Part shown: piece by piece, positions 51,358-60,478 of the stretch | Layout of the letters: every line of letters begins with the position of its first letter | Position numbering within the stretch: the stretch's first letter is position 1 | DNA from: Bryobacter sp. CoA8 C33 | GTDB lineage: Bacteria; Acidobacteriota; Terriglobia; Bryobacterales; Bryobacteraceae | Length of the DNA stretch: 62,390 nucleotides | Direction: 5' to 3' | Assembly: GCA_019931185.1 (NCBI GenBank) | Contig: JAINDK010000038.1 | Span: 1-62,390, forward strand | Position numbers and translations under genes: made by a program | The notes under the pieces: model-generated | Told to the model about the DNA's origin: nothing | What the model saw: only the letters and a program-made list of their open reading frames with translations | Database searches by the model: none

Positions 51358-54300
51358 CTAGAACATAATGCGCAGAGCGAACTGCACATTACGGGCCGTG
51401 CCGGGCAGTGTCGCCGTGACGCGGCCGAAGTTTCCCGCGCCCTGCGTGACACCGATCGAGCCCACGGCGAAGCGCGGCGTGTTGCCCATGTTCAGCCATT
51501 CGCTGCGGAACTGCATGCGGACCCGCTCGGTCAGGTTGAATGTCTTGAACATCGACATGTCAAGCGCCGCAATGCCCGGGCCAACACCCGTCTGCGGGCC
51601 CAGGTTGCCGCCCGTGCCTGGGGCCGGGTTCTGCATGGCCGTCACGTCAAACCATTGGTCTGGCGTGCGTCCACCGGCCGGCGCATCCATCGGATCTTTG
51701 CCTCGCACCGCGTCCGGACGGCAGGAGTTGAAAGCCCCAACGCAGTTGGCCGAGCGGAATGTGAAGGGCTGTCCGCTTGAGAAGGTCAAGATGCCGTTCG
51801 TCTGCCAGCCGCCAATGAACACATCCGCCATCTTGCTAATGTTGTTGCCGATCGCCTTGCCGCGGCCGAAGGGCAGGTCATAGTTGAAGCTGGTCGCCCA
51901 ACGGTGCCGGATGTCCCAGGCCGCGTTGCCATACTCACAACGGAAGCCACAAGTGATGTCGTAAACACCCGCACCGCTTGAGCCGCTGAGCGTCGTGCCT
52001 GTGTTGGCGAAGGTATGTCCCCAAGTGTAGGAAGACACCATGGTCATCCCGTGGCTCATGCGCTTTTCAAACTTGGCCGTCATCGCGTTGTAGTTCGAGA
52101 GGCCAAAGGTTGAGGTCAGCGACAAACCACCACGCAGCCAGGGATACATGCGCCGCGAGTTAACGTCCGCGTTCGGGATCGGGCTATTGATCGGCGTATT
52201 CGGGTCCCAATTGATCAACTGGCGGGAACCCTTCGAGCCGATGTAGCTCACTTCGAGCGCTGATCCCCAACCCAGATCCTGCTGGATCGAAACATTCCAC
52301 TTTTGCACCAGCGGGTTGCGGAAGTTTTCTTCCACTCCGCGGAAGCTGATGTTCGCCGGCAAGTTGAACGTGTTCAACGGGAAGCCGTTCGAGAAGCGTT
52401 GCAGGAATGGATGTCCCATCTGGAACGCGCTATCGAGGTTCAAGTCCATGATCTGGTTGAAGGGCACGCTCAATCCGCGGTTCGGACTGCCGCCCTGGTT
52501 CTCTTCTCCGCCGTAGAACAAGCCGTAGCCGCCGCGCAGCACCGTCTTGGTGAACATCTGGTAGGCCACACCGATGCGCGGGCCGATATTGGTCTTATCC
52601 CACGGGATCAGGTGCTTGCCAACTTGGCCGCGCTGCACGCGAATCAACGGAAATGCCTGGGCAAAGTTGCTCGGCAGAGGATCGTCCTGATTTTTACCGG
52701 CCGGGATCTGCAGCGTTGCCGTTTGCGGAACATAATTGGCCTGCCGCGCGAAGCGTTCCGCGATCGGCGAGAACAATTCATAGCGCACGCCGAGATTGAA
52801 AGTCAGCTTCGAGGTAGCCTTCCAGTCATCCTGCCAGTAGAAGGCGTGAGCACTCTTTTCGGAGGAAACGAAGTTGGTCGTCGTCAGCCGCGCAAAGCCA
52901 GGGAAGCCCAGCAGGAAAGAGGCCGCGCCGTCACCGGTCTGGCCTGGTTGTTCCGGAATGCCCGTACGGTTCAGCGGGAACTGCATTTCCCCGCGCGCCG
53001 AAGGCACCTGGAAGAACGGGAACTGGATCGGCCGGTATTCGTAGCCCATCTTGACGTTGTGCTTGCCCTTGGTGATTGAGACGTTTTGAATGAAGTCCCA
53101 AACGTTGTTGTATTCGCGGGTCGGAAGCCAGTTGGAGCCACCAAATGCCGAATAACCGCCCATGCCGATCTGTGGCAGGCCGCCATTGCGGTCTGTCGCC
53201 TTGGTCGGGTTGATGCCGCCAATGCCAAAGGCCGAGAACTGATCTACTGTCGAGTTGGCCTGATAGCGCGCTGTCACCAACCGGGTAAAGGCCAGACGGG
53301 TTTCCGTCAGAAAGGCCGGCGACCACACGCGGGTCCAACTGACCATCGCGTTGCGGCCCAGGTTCTGCTCTTCGGCGCCGTTAAAGCCAGCCGCGTCGAG
53401 CGCGCCGGGCAGCGGGGCTGAGATGACCTTATCTTCGTTCGACCAGCTCACGCTGCCGAACAGCGAATCCTTGTCCGACAAGCGGTGGTCGATGCGCACG
53501 TCGAATTGATCGTTGTTCTGCCGTGCCGGAGCGGTGGGCAGATAGTTCGCCCCGGGCAGCCGGTCCGCCAGATTCTGGTTCGGGTTCGGGAACAGATCCA
53601 TCAACTTCTTGGCCGCGGGGTCAAAGCGCGCCGCCGGAATTTGGTTGCCGGGGAAGAGATCGCGCACCACGCCGCCATTCGGCGCCGTCCGCTGCGTCAT
53701 CATGTCGTAGATGCCGCCTTGCGGGATGCCCCGGCCCAGCGCATCGACGCCGAGGTTGCTGCCACTGAGCAGGCTCGCGAAGTTACCATTGCGGAATTCC
53801 GGTTTCGGAATCGTGATCGGATTGGTGATGCCGCCCAATCCCGGCACGATACCCGACAAGGACCGCACGCGCGTCCCCTGCCAGTCGGCGAACCAGAAGG
53901 TCCGGTTCTTCACGATCGGTCCGCCAATCGCCGCGCCATACTGATTCTGTCGCACATAGGGCCGCACCGCGCCCGCGCGGTTCCGCTCCCAACTGTTGGC
54001 ATTGAACCGGTCGTTTTGAAGAAACTCAAACACCGCGCCGTGGATCTCATTGGTGCCCGATTTGATCGTGACGTTCACGACGCCGCCGGCGCCACGGCCA
54101 TATTCGGCCGAGTAGCCGTTCGTGACCACTTTCATTTCACCGATCGCTTCCACCGAGGGGCCGATGACATAGGCCGTCTGGTTGAGGAAGTCGATGACAT
54201 TGACGTTGTTGTCGACGCCATTCAGAAGAAAGTTGTTTTGCCCGTTGGACCGCACGCCGTTGGCGGAAAATCCGCCGCCCGCCGCGTCACGCGCACCCTG

Positions 54301-54798
54301 TTCGGCCGGCACTACGCCTGGGGCCAGCGGCGCCAGGAAGGTAAACTTCCTCTGCCCGCCCAGCGGCAATTCGCTTACCTGGCGCGCGCCCATGGTGTTG
54401 CCCAAGGCTGTTGTTTCCGTCTGCAGCAGTGGCGCGGCCGAAGTGATTTCAATCGACTGTGTAATTTCACCGATTGTCAAACTGATATTCACACCCACGC
54501 GGTCGCCGCCCGCCAGCGCGATGTCTTTCTGAATCGCCTTGCGGAAGCCAGTCGCGCTGACCTCCATCCGATAAACACCCGCTTTGAGCAGCGGCCGAAT
54601 GTAGACGCCGTTGGCGTCGGATTCGGCGTTGAAGGTTAACCCCGTTGACTGCTCTGTAATCGTAATTTTGGCCCCGGCGATCACGGCGCCGGTTCCATCT
54701 GTAATTGTTCCTGTGATCGCACCCAAGTCACGTTGTGCCCAAAGCGCACCCGTGAGCAAAAGTGTGATCAGGATCAACACGGATAATCGTCTGATCAT
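51358..54798 (-). CDS. TonB-dependent receptor with carboxypeptidase-regulatory-like domain
   Basis: A 1146-residue outer-membrane receptor of the same type as the one at 33-37 kb. The signal peptide is MIRRLSVLILITLLLTGALW-AQ. The CarboxypepD_reg domain starts LGAITGTITDGTGAVIAGAKI (residues about 25-110). A plug with NNFLLNGVDNNVNVIDFL and GRGAGGVVNVTIKSGTNE follows, and a barrel ends NVQFALRIMF. ATG 54798 follows GAGGAAG by 5 nt, so the longer frame to 54885 is rejected. It is divergent from a CRTAC1 protein and followed by a TPR protein, an arrangement repeated at the right end. Confidence 0.9.
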   Translation of the reverse strand: MIRRLSVLILITLLLTGALWAQRDLGAITGTITDGTGAVIAGAKITITEQSTGLTFNAESDANGVYIRPLLKAGVYRMEVSATGFRKAIQKDIALAGGDRVGVNISLTIGEITQSIEITSAAPLLQTETTALGNTMGARQVSELPLGGQRKFTFLAPLAPGVVPAEQGARDAAGGGFSANGVRSNGQNNFLLNGVDNNVNVIDFLNQTAYVIGPSVEAIGEMKVVTNGYSAEYGRGAGGVVNVTIKSGTNEIHGAVFEFLQNDRFNANSWERNRAGAVRPYVRQNQYGAAIGGPIVKNRTFWFADWQGTRVRSLSGIVPGLGGITNPITIPKPEFRNGNFASLLSGSNLGVDALGRGIPQGGIYDMMTQRTAPNGGVVRDLFPGNQIPAARFDPAAKKLMDLFPNPNQNLADRLPGANYLPTAPARQNNDQFDVRIDHRLSDKDSLFGSVSWSNEDKVISAPLPGALDAAGFNGAEEQNLGRNAMVSWTRVWSPAFLTETRLAFTRLVTARYQANSTVDQFSAFGIGGINPTKATDRNGGLPQIGMGGYSAFGGSNWLPTREYNNVWDFIQNVSITKGKHNVKMGYEYRPIQFPFFQVPSARGEMQFPLNRTGIPEQPGQTGDGAASFLLGFPGFARLTTTNFVSSEKSAHAFYWQDDWKATSKLTFNLGVRYELFSPIAERFARQANYVPQTATLQIPAGKNQDDPLPSNFAQAFPLIRVQRGQVGKHLIPWDKTNIGPRIGVAYQMFTKTVLRGGYGLFYGGEENQGGSPNRGLSVPFNQIMDLNLDSAFQMGHPFLQRFSNGFPLNTFNLPANISFRGVEENFRNPLVQKWNVSIQQDLGWGSALEVSYIGSKGSRQLINWDPNTPINSPIPNADVNSRRMYPWLRGGLSLTSTFGLSNYNAMTAKFEKRMSHGMTMVSSYTWGHTFANTGTTLSGSSGAGVYDITCGFRCEYGNAAWDIRHRWATSFNYDLPFGRGKAIGNNISKMADVFIGGWQTNGILTFSSGQPFTFRSANCVGAFNSCRPDAVRGKDPMDAPAGGRTPDQWFDVTAMQNPAPGTGGNLGPQTGVGPGIAALDMSMFKTFNLTERVRMQFRSEWLNMGNTPRFAVGSIGVTQGAGNFGRVTATLPGTARNVQFALRIMF

Positions 54799-54856
54799 GA
54801 AGACTTCCTCGAATTCTTGATTCGCGAAGACAGAATCCCCGTTTCGCGTTAGGGTA

Positions 54857-54862
54857 TATATT
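54857..54862 (+). promoter_or_regulatory. -10-like TATATT before the CRTAC1 gene
   Basis: TATATT at 54857-54862, 8 nt before the GTG at 54871, in the 72-bp divergent interval with the TonB receptor gene. There is no Shine-Dalgarno and no clear -35. Confidence 0.35.
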
Positions 54863-54870
54863 TCAAAAGC

Positions 54871-56529
54871 GTGCGTTGGAGTCAAGCCACCCTCGTCTTT
54901 TATGCGGGATTATTCATCCTGGCGGTTGCGCAATCGCCCGAGATTTTCGCCGACAGGGCCGAGGCTTGGGGCCTGGGGCGAGCGATTCCCTTCGGCACCT
55001 CGACGGCCACCCGTCTGCTGGTGGAAACCACCGGCGCCGGCCTCGCGGTGCTGGACTTCGATGGGGACGGCCGCAACGACCTGCTCTTTCTGGCCGGGGT
55101 CCGCTCGTCCGATTCCCAGCCCCAGGCTCCGCTGCTGTATCGCAATTTGGGAGGCGGGAGATTCTCGGAAGTGGCTGGGCAGGCCGGACTGACGGCCCAA
55201 GGCTGGGCCCAGGCGGTCTGCCATGGTGACATCGACAACGATGGTGATGCGGACCTTGTTCTCACCCACTATGGTGTGAGCCGCATTTACCGGAATGACG
55301 GCGGCCGTTTCCGCGATGTCACCGCCGCGCTGGGTCTGCCCGCCAGCGGCCACTCCTGGGGCGCCGGTTGTGCTCTGCTCGACTACGACCGCGATGGCCG
55401 ACTTGACCTGTTTCTATCGCGTTATGTGAATCTCACTCCGGAAGCTTCTCCCGCTCCTGGTTCCCGTCCCGAATGTTTGTGGAAGGACGTGCCTGTAGCC
55501 TGCGGCCCGCGCGGTCTGCCGATGGCCACCAACTCTCTCTATCGTCAAACTGCGCTGGGCCAATTCGAGGACGTCTCGGCGAAGGCGGGCATTCTGAAGC
55601 CGGGCGGGCGTTACGGCCTTGGCGTTGCCGCGGCTGATTTCAACAACGATGGCTGGCCCGATCTCTATGTTGCCTGCGACCAGACGCCGAGCTTGCTTTA
55701 CCAGAACACGGGCCAGGGGGCTTTCCTAGAGCGCGGCGTCGAGGCTGGTGTTGCCTTCGATAGCAATGGCCGCGCCCAGGCCGGCATGGGTGTCGCGGTG
55801 GCGGACTTCGATGGCAATGGAACCCTGGACATCGCCAAGACGAATTTTTCCGGCGATCTGCCCTCGCTGTATCTCAACGAGGATGGGCAGTTCTTCCATG
55901 ATGCCGCTGCTTCGGCCGGCCTCGGCAAACATCTTCTCCTCGGCTGGGGTATCGCCTCCTACGATCATGATGAGGACGGCCGTCCCGACCTCATCCTCGC
56001 CAACGGTCATGTTTATCCCGAAGTGGATCGCGCCGGCCTGGGAGAGTCCTACCGCCAGCCCACCCTCGTGTACCGCAACCTCGGCAATGCAAAGTTTGCC
56101 GACTTGAGCGGTCTTCTCGGCAATGCGTTGTCCAGCCCGAAGGCCTCGCGCGGCCTTGCCCTCGGTGACCTAGACGGCGACCACCGCCCCGAGATCGTCA
56201 TTACTAACCTAAACGCCACGCCCACGGTTCTGCGCCGCACCGGCGCGCGCCGCAACCTGCTCAAGCTCTCACTCCGAGGCTCCCGCTCGAATCGCTCCGC
56301 CTTCGGGGCCCGAGTCACGGTGATCAGCGCTAAGCTTTCCCAGGTGCAGGAGTTGGCAAGCGGCGGCAGCTACTTCTCCCAGCACGAAACGGCGCTGTAC
56401 TTTGGCCTTGGGGCCAGCAGGGTCGCTGATCGAGTCGAAATCCGCTGGCCCAATGGCGCAAGAGAAACTTGGCGCAATCTCGACGCCTCCCGCCCCCACC
56501 ACCTCATCGAAGGCGCCGCGCCGCGCTAG
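54871..56529 (+). CDS. CRTAC1 family FG-GAP/ASPIC-UnbV protein
   Basis: A 552-residue secreted protein with a signal peptide (LVFYAGLFILAVAQ) and about seven FG-GAP/VCBS calcium-binding repeats, such as LDFDGDGRNDLLFL, GDIDNDGDADLVL, DYDRDGRLDLFL, DFNNDGWPDLYV and YDHDEDGRPDLIL. It ends in an ASPIC/UnbV domain (GARVTVISA, VEIRWPNGARETW). It probably folds as a beta-propeller and binds calcium. In acidobacteria these proteins often accompany TonB receptors and TPR proteins, as here. A role in nutrient binding is inferred. It starts with GTG. Confidence 0.88.
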   Translation: MRWSQATLVFYAGLFILAVAQSPEIFADRAEAWGLGRAIPFGTSTATRLLVETTGAGLAVLDFDGDGRNDLLFLAGVRSSDSQPQAPLLYRNLGGGRFSEVAGQAGLTAQGWAQAVCHGDIDNDGDADLVLTHYGVSRIYRNDGGRFRDVTAALGLPASGHSWGAGCALLDYDRDGRLDLFLSRYVNLTPEASPAPGSRPECLWKDVPVACGPRGLPMATNSLYRQTALGQFEDVSAKAGILKPGGRYGLGVAAADFNNDGWPDLYVACDQTPSLLYQNTGQGAFLERGVEAGVAFDSNGRAQAGMGVAVADFDGNGTLDIAKTNFSGDLPSLYLNEDGQFFHDAAASAGLGKHLLLGWGIASYDHDEDGRPDLILANGHVYPEVDRAGLGESYRQPTLVYRNLGNAKFADLSGLLGNALSSPKASRGLALGDLDGDHRPEIVITNLNATPTVLRRTGARRNLLKLSLRGSRSNRSAFGARVTVISAKLSQVQELASGGSYFSQHETALYFGLGASRVADRVEIRWPNGARETWRNLDASRPHHLIEGAAPR

Positions 56530-56534
56530 ATCTG

Positions 56535-57488
56535 TCATAAATTCTGAATCAGCCCATATTCCGCTGAGTTGATCACGCCCCCCGTCACCAGCACCGCGCG
56601 TGAGGTCACCGCATCGGCTTGTGCCGTGATCGGCGTGAGCGAGTTTGTTCCCTGAACGGCATTCGCGGCATATTCCTTCGTACCGAAGAGGTTGGCCCGC
56701 ACACAGTTATCAGCGTCAAACCCCATGACAACCACCGTTGCATAAGCTGTTACGAATTGATTGAAGGCCGCGTGAAAGCTGCCCATGTGCCGGTGTCCCT
56801 GCTCATTAACGATCACGCGATTGACTCCAAATGCATTGAATTCCATCGCTAGGGCTGGCAATACGGGTGGGGTGTTGCCGATATGCAGGGCGCAAGCATT
56901 TCCACCACGGTGCCGGACCGCTACCAGCACATTCTGCATGTGATCGATGACGCGAATACCATCCACCCGTTCGTGCATCCCATTTTGATAACCGTCCAAA
57001 TGGATCAGTACGACTCCTATCGGACCCGCCGCGGTGTAAACGAAGTCCTCCACGCTTTGCGCCGCGGCCCCCTCCCACTGGTTTTGAGGTTGTAGCCGGG
57101 TTACGTTTCCGTTTGCATACATTGCTGGACCATAGGGATTGAAAACACCCGGCATCGGCGTTTGGGTGAAGCGAATTGCTCGCCCGCGCTGTGCTCCGAA
57201 TGTCACCCATTGTGCCAGCGGAATGGGATATGTACGCTGCAGAAAATGCAAAGCACTCTTGTACTTGTTCGCTTTGTTCACGAAGAGCACGTCGGCGGTT
57301 GAGCGGATCCGAGTGATCGCCAATGCAACTTGATTGGCGTTGCCATTTGGACTGTTGAGTATAGCTACCAATGGTTGCAGCGAACTGGACTTTAGTCGCG
57401 AGTAGGTTGGATTAGCCGCCCTCACCATTTGTAGGAATTGTGTTGTTTGCGGGAATACTGGCAAGATCTTGATCCTCTCCACGGCCAA
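56535..57488 (-). CDS. Isochorismatase-like domain protein, lower GC
   Basis: A protein of up to 317 residues. The C-terminal half resembles isochorismatase-like cysteine hydrolases: an Asp at about D165 (VVLIHLDGYQN), a region VLVAVRHRGGNACALHI, and TVVVMGFDADNCVRANLFG with C262 at the nucleophile position. The usual catalytic Lys before SxF is missing (HRHMGSFHAAF). The N-terminal about 150 residues match nothing I know. GC is about 50-53% by eye, below the neighbours at 60% or more, so recent transfer is possible. The start is a TTG (57488) or nearby GTG and is uncertain. Twin palindromes lie upstream. Confidence 0.6.
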   Translation of the reverse strand: MAVERIKILPVFPQTTQFLQMVRAANPTYSRLKSSSLQPLVAILNSPNGNANQVALAITRIRSTADVLFVNKANKYKSALHFLQRTYPIPLAQWVTFGAQRGRAIRFTQTPMPGVFNPYGPAMYANGNVTRLQPQNQWEGAAAQSVEDFVYTAAGPIGVVLIHLDGYQNGMHERVDGIRVIDHMQNVLVAVRHRGGNACALHIGNTPPVLPALAMEFNAFGVNRVIVNEQGHRHMGSFHAAFNQFVTAYATVVVMGFDADNCVRANLFGTKEYAANAVQGTNSLTPITAQADAVTSRAVLVTGGVINSAEYGLIQNL

Positions 57489-57548
57489 GTTTAATGCACC
57501 AAGGGTGCGCAGGAAATCGAGTAATGTTCTTGTTGCCTTCGCGAAGCG

Positions 57549-57570
57549 TTCTGATCAGATTCTGATCAGA
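57549..57570. promoter_or_regulatory. Tandem 10-bp palindromes (TCTGATCAGA), candidate operator
   Basis: Two copies of TTCTGATCAGA stand directly in tandem (57549-57559 and 57560-57570). Each contains the perfect palindrome TCTGATCAGA, and the centres are 11 bp apart, one helical turn. They lie 61 bp upstream of the isochorismatase-like gene and just beyond the end of the rraA-like gene. A transcription-factor operator is the simplest reading. Confidence 0.5.
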
Positions 57571-57586
57571 TTCTCACTAATTGGAA

Positions 57587-58276
57587 CTAGCTTTCGCAAC
57601 ACACGCTATCCGCGCTGACGACTCTCAACTGCGGCAGAAAAGTCCCTTTCGCTTTCTGCTCGAGTACCTCATCGCAACGCAGGATCTCTCCCATTTCGCG
57701 CCCCTGCTTGATTTGGCGGGCGATCTCTTTTTCCGCGATAAGAATACTCTCCGCCGTCGCTATTGCCTGCTCGATCTTCGCCCGCGGCACCACCACGACA
57801 CCATCTTCATCCCCCACTACCCAGTCTCCCGGGCAGACCACGACGCCGCCGCACTGCACCGGTTCGCCTACTACTCCGCGGTATTCCGCCCCGCCCGCAT
57901 TCGGCACAATCGCTCGGGCAAACACGGGCAACTTACTGCCGCGGATATCCGCGGCATCGCGAATCGCCCCATCAATCACTACTCCAGCCAAACCCTTTCG
58001 CTGCGCCGCCATCGTCGTAAGCCCGCCCCAGAGAGCCGTGTTTCTTTCCCCCTGGCCATCAATTACCAGTACATGCCCCTTGGGACAAAGCGAAAGCGCC
58101 TTGGCCACCATCAAAATGTCGGCCGTGTGCACGCGCAAGGTAAACGCCGGCCCGGCCATTCGCGCCTCGGCTGAACGGCAATGCATATCGTGGTCCATCC
58201 CACCACCCTTACCAATCGCATCCGACAACGGTCCCGTTCCGATCTTGCGCAGCCGCGCTACTTGCCTCTGAGTCAT
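57587..58276 (-). CDS. RraA family protein (aldolase/demethylmenaquinone-methyltransferase-like fold)
   Basis: A 229-residue protein of the RraA-like superfamily. The order of segments LSDAIGKGGGMDHDM, GHVLVIDGQGERNTALWGG, GVVIDGAIRDAADI, GDWVVGDEDGVVVVP is that of HMG/CHA (4-hydroxy-4-methyl-2-oxoglutarate) aldolases and their relatives, with the R-D pair for metal binding (AIRDAADI). It is usually a trimeric or hexameric cytoplasmic enzyme acting on 2-oxo acids. Its ATG overlaps the dehydrogenase stop by 4 nt, so the two likely act on the same substrate family. The C terminus ends in CCES. Confidence 0.88.
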   Translation of the reverse strand: MTQRQVARLRKIGTGPLSDAIGKGGGMDHDMHCRSAEARMAGPAFTLRVHTADILMVAKALSLCPKGHVLVIDGQGERNTALWGGLTTMAAQRKGLAGVVIDGAIRDAADIRGSKLPVFARAIVPNAGGAEYRGVVGEPVQCGGVVVCPGDWVVGDEDGVVVVPRAKIEQAIATAESILIAEKEIARQIKQGREMGEILRCDEVLEQKAKGTFLPQLRVVSADSVCCES

Positions 58277-59361
58277 GCCACCACCACCTGAGCCGGATTC
58301 ATTGCCTGATATTTCGACTTATTCGCCGTAATCTCGAAGGCCTGCGGAACCTGCTCAAGCCCTTGCAGTACATGCCGGATCGCCGGCTTCAACCTCACGC
58401 GCCCCGAGGCGACCAGCCCCACCGTATGCTCCAAATGCTCGAGCGTGCTGATGTCCGGAAACAAATAGCGCACACTCCTTTCCCGCAGCAGGTCGATATC
58501 CACCTCAAGCGGAGCACCAAACCACGAGACCCCCACCAGCTTGCCCCCCGAGCGCACCGAGTCGATCGCTTGCATCAGGCTCCGCGTTCCCGCCAAACCC
58601 TGCTTCGGGCTACCCCCGGCACACTCAAACACCACATCCGCTCCATTACCTCCCGTCAGGTCGAGAATCGCCGCCACGGAATCTGTTTCGGCCGCGTTGA
58701 TCACATGGTCGGCCCCCAACTCGCGCGATACCTCGAGGGCTTCCCTTCGTACATCCACGGCGATGATCTTGCCCGCCCCGCTCACCCGCGCGATCTGCAT
58801 GCATTCGAGCCCCATGCTCCCCTGGCCGAAAAAGACCGCCGTATCTCCGATGCGCAACTCCGCCGTCTCCACCGACGCCACACTGTCGCTCAGGGATTGC
58901 AGGCAGGCTGCCTCGCTATCGGAAATCCGGTCATCCACCAGCGTCAAGGCAATTTCCGGCAAAACCGCATATTCGGCAAAACACCCCGGCAATTGAAACC
59001 CGATGATCGGACCTTTGCGGCACAAAGCCGATTTGCCCGACTCGCAAAAACTGCACTGCTGGCAAGGCAGCTTGGCCCGCGCCGCCACCCGGTCTCCCGC
59101 CCGGAAACGCCCGACCCCGGGACCCGTCTCCACAATCCGCACGCAATACTCATGCCCGAACAACTGCACAGGCGCCTCGGTCTCCAGGCGCTTCTTGATT
59201 TTCTCGTAAGCCAGCGTCCGGATTCCGAAGGCCAACTGCGCCTCCGTCACGCTCGGCTGTACGCACAAGACCTTCACCAGCACATGCCCCGGCTTCAACT
59301 CCGGAACCGGAACCTCGTCCATCCGCATGTCTCCAAATCCGTAAAAACGCCAGGCTTTCAT
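58273..59361 (-). CDS. Zinc-binding alcohol dehydrogenase, MDR superfamily
   Basis: A 362-residue medium-chain dehydrogenase. The structural zinc lobe is CQQCSFCESGKSALC near residue 100, GHEYCVRI is the GHE motif near residue 68, and the Rossmann dinucleotide site is FFGQGSMGLECMQIAR near 172 followed by AVDVRREALE. The catalytic-zinc Cys context at residue 33 (LCVQPSVTEAQL) departs from the usual CGSD, so zinc ligation or substrate differs. By coupling with the RraA-like gene it may make a 2-oxo acid for aldol cleavage. A TATACT -10-like site lies 48 nt upstream. Confidence 0.88.
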   Translation of the reverse strand: MKAWRFYGFGDMRMDEVPVPELKPGHVLVKVLCVQPSVTEAQLAFGIRTLAYEKIKKRLETEAPVQLFGHEYCVRIVETGPGVGRFRAGDRVAARAKLPCQQCSFCESGKSALCRKGPIIGFQLPGCFAEYAVLPEIALTLVDDRISDSEAACLQSLSDSVASVETAELRIGDTAVFFGQGSMGLECMQIARVSGAGKIIAVDVRREALEVSRELGADHVINAAETDSVAAILDLTGGNGADVVFECAGGSPKQGLAGTRSLMQAIDSVRSGGKLVGVSWFGAPLEVDIDLLRERSVRYLFPDISTLEHLEHTVGLVASGRVRLKPAIRHVLQGLEQVPQAFEITANKSKYQAMNPAQVVVA

Positions 59362-59409
59362 TGCTGCTTACCCCACTGCCCCGACCTCAAACCGATCCCG
59401 GGCTCGCCC

Positions 59410-59415
59410 AGTATA
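59410..59415 (-). promoter_or_regulatory. -10-like TATACT before the dehydrogenase-rraA pair
   Basis: TATACT on the minus strand (59415-59410) in the short AT-rich gap after the TPR gene, 48 nt upstream of ATG 59361. No good -35 is seen. Confidence 0.3.
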
Positions 59416-59440
59416 TAAGAATTAACTCCTCATCTCCTCC

Positions 59441-60478
59441 TCACCGCCGCTTGCGCAATTGCTGCAACTTCTCCATCACCCGGGCCGCATCGCCCCCCCG
59501 TCCCAGCTTTCGGTACACCGTGTTCAACTGCAAATAGGCCGCCTCGGCCAGCCCTGATTCCGGCTCCCACTCCACGGCCTTCTCCAGCATCCGCGCCGCG
59601 TCCCCATCCCGTCCCGTCGCCATCAGAGCCTTGCCCAATTCCAGGGCTGTTTCCGGCATCCCGGGGCGCAACTGCAGTGCTCGCTCGAACTCCGTCAGCG
59701 CCGCCGCGGGCTGGCCTAAATTCGCCAGACACAAGCCCAGCTTATAGGCCGCCTCAGCCGATGCCGGCGCCACTTGACTCTCGGCCCGGAACTCCTTCTC
59801 CGCTCTCGCAAAATCGGCATTCAGCAAATACAGTTCTCCCAGCGCCAGATGCACTCCGCGCAAGTCGGGCCGCGCCCCGAGCGCCGCCCGGAAATGTTTT
59901 TCAGCTTCGGCGCTCCTGCCTGCACTCATCGCCGCTTCGCCCCGCGCCTGCTCAGCCCTCGCCCCCGTTCCCGCCATCAGACGGCCAAACAAGCCTCGCG
60001 AAAGTTGCGCATGCGCCTGCCCCAGGTAATACAGCAAATCCGGATCGCCGGAGTGCTGCGCGAGCGCCGCCTCCAATCGGTCTACTGCCTCTCGCGCCCG
60101 CCCTGCCTCCACCAGCGCAATTCCAAGTAAATCCGTTGCCTTCACCTTCTCAAGATGAGCAATCGCCTCTCCCGCCAGCCCTTGAGCCAGCAGCGCCGTG
60201 CCGAGCATCTGGTGCACTCCCGCCAAATCCGGATTCAAGTTCAACGCCCGCCGCAAAGGCCCAATCGCCTTCCCATAATCCTTGTTTTCAAACAAAACGC
60301 TACCCAGGTTGGCGTGCGCCGCCGCCAGATCGGGCGCCAATTCCGCCACGCGCGAAAATTCCCGGATTGCCCGGTCCAAATCACCAGCGGCTCTTGCCTT
60401 CAGGCCCGCCTCCGCATGTTGCCGCAACTCGGGCGAGACCCCTTGAGCCCATAGCAGAATCATCACGGCGGCGATCAT
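59441..60478 (-). CDS. Secreted TPR-repeat protein
   Basis: A 345-residue protein with a short signal (MIAAVMILLWAQG) and about eight tetratricopeptide repeats, for example AIREFSRVAELAPDLAAAHANLGSVLF, AIGPLRRALNLNPDLAGVHQMLGTALL and ALTEFERALQLRPGMPETALELGKALM. ATG 60478 has GGAG 6 nt upstream and overlaps the CRTAC1 stop (ATGA); the longer frame to 60550 is antisense/overlap and rejected. Last gene of the receptor-CRTAC1-TPR unit at the right edge. Confidence 0.88.
   Translation of the reverse strand: MIAAVMILLWAQGVSPELRQHAEAGLKARAAGDLDRAIREFSRVAELAPDLAAAHANLGSVLFENKDYGKAIGPLRRALNLNPDLAGVHQMLGTALLAQGLAGEAIAHLEKVKATDLLGIALVEAGRAREAVDRLEAALAQHSGDPDLLYYLGQAHAQLSRGLFGRLMAGTGARAEQARGEAAMSAGRSAEAEKHFRAALGARPDLRGVHLALGELYLLNADFARAEKEFRAESQVAPASAEAAYKLGLCLANLGQPAAALTEFERALQLRPGMPETALELGKALMATGRDGDAARMLEKAVEWEPESGLAEAAYLQLNTVYRKLGRGGDAARVMEKLQQLRKRR

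Noticed and set aside
53485-54639. 384-residue plus-strand open frame
   Set aside because: Antisense to the second TonB receptor, whose plug and regulatory domains are unambiguous.
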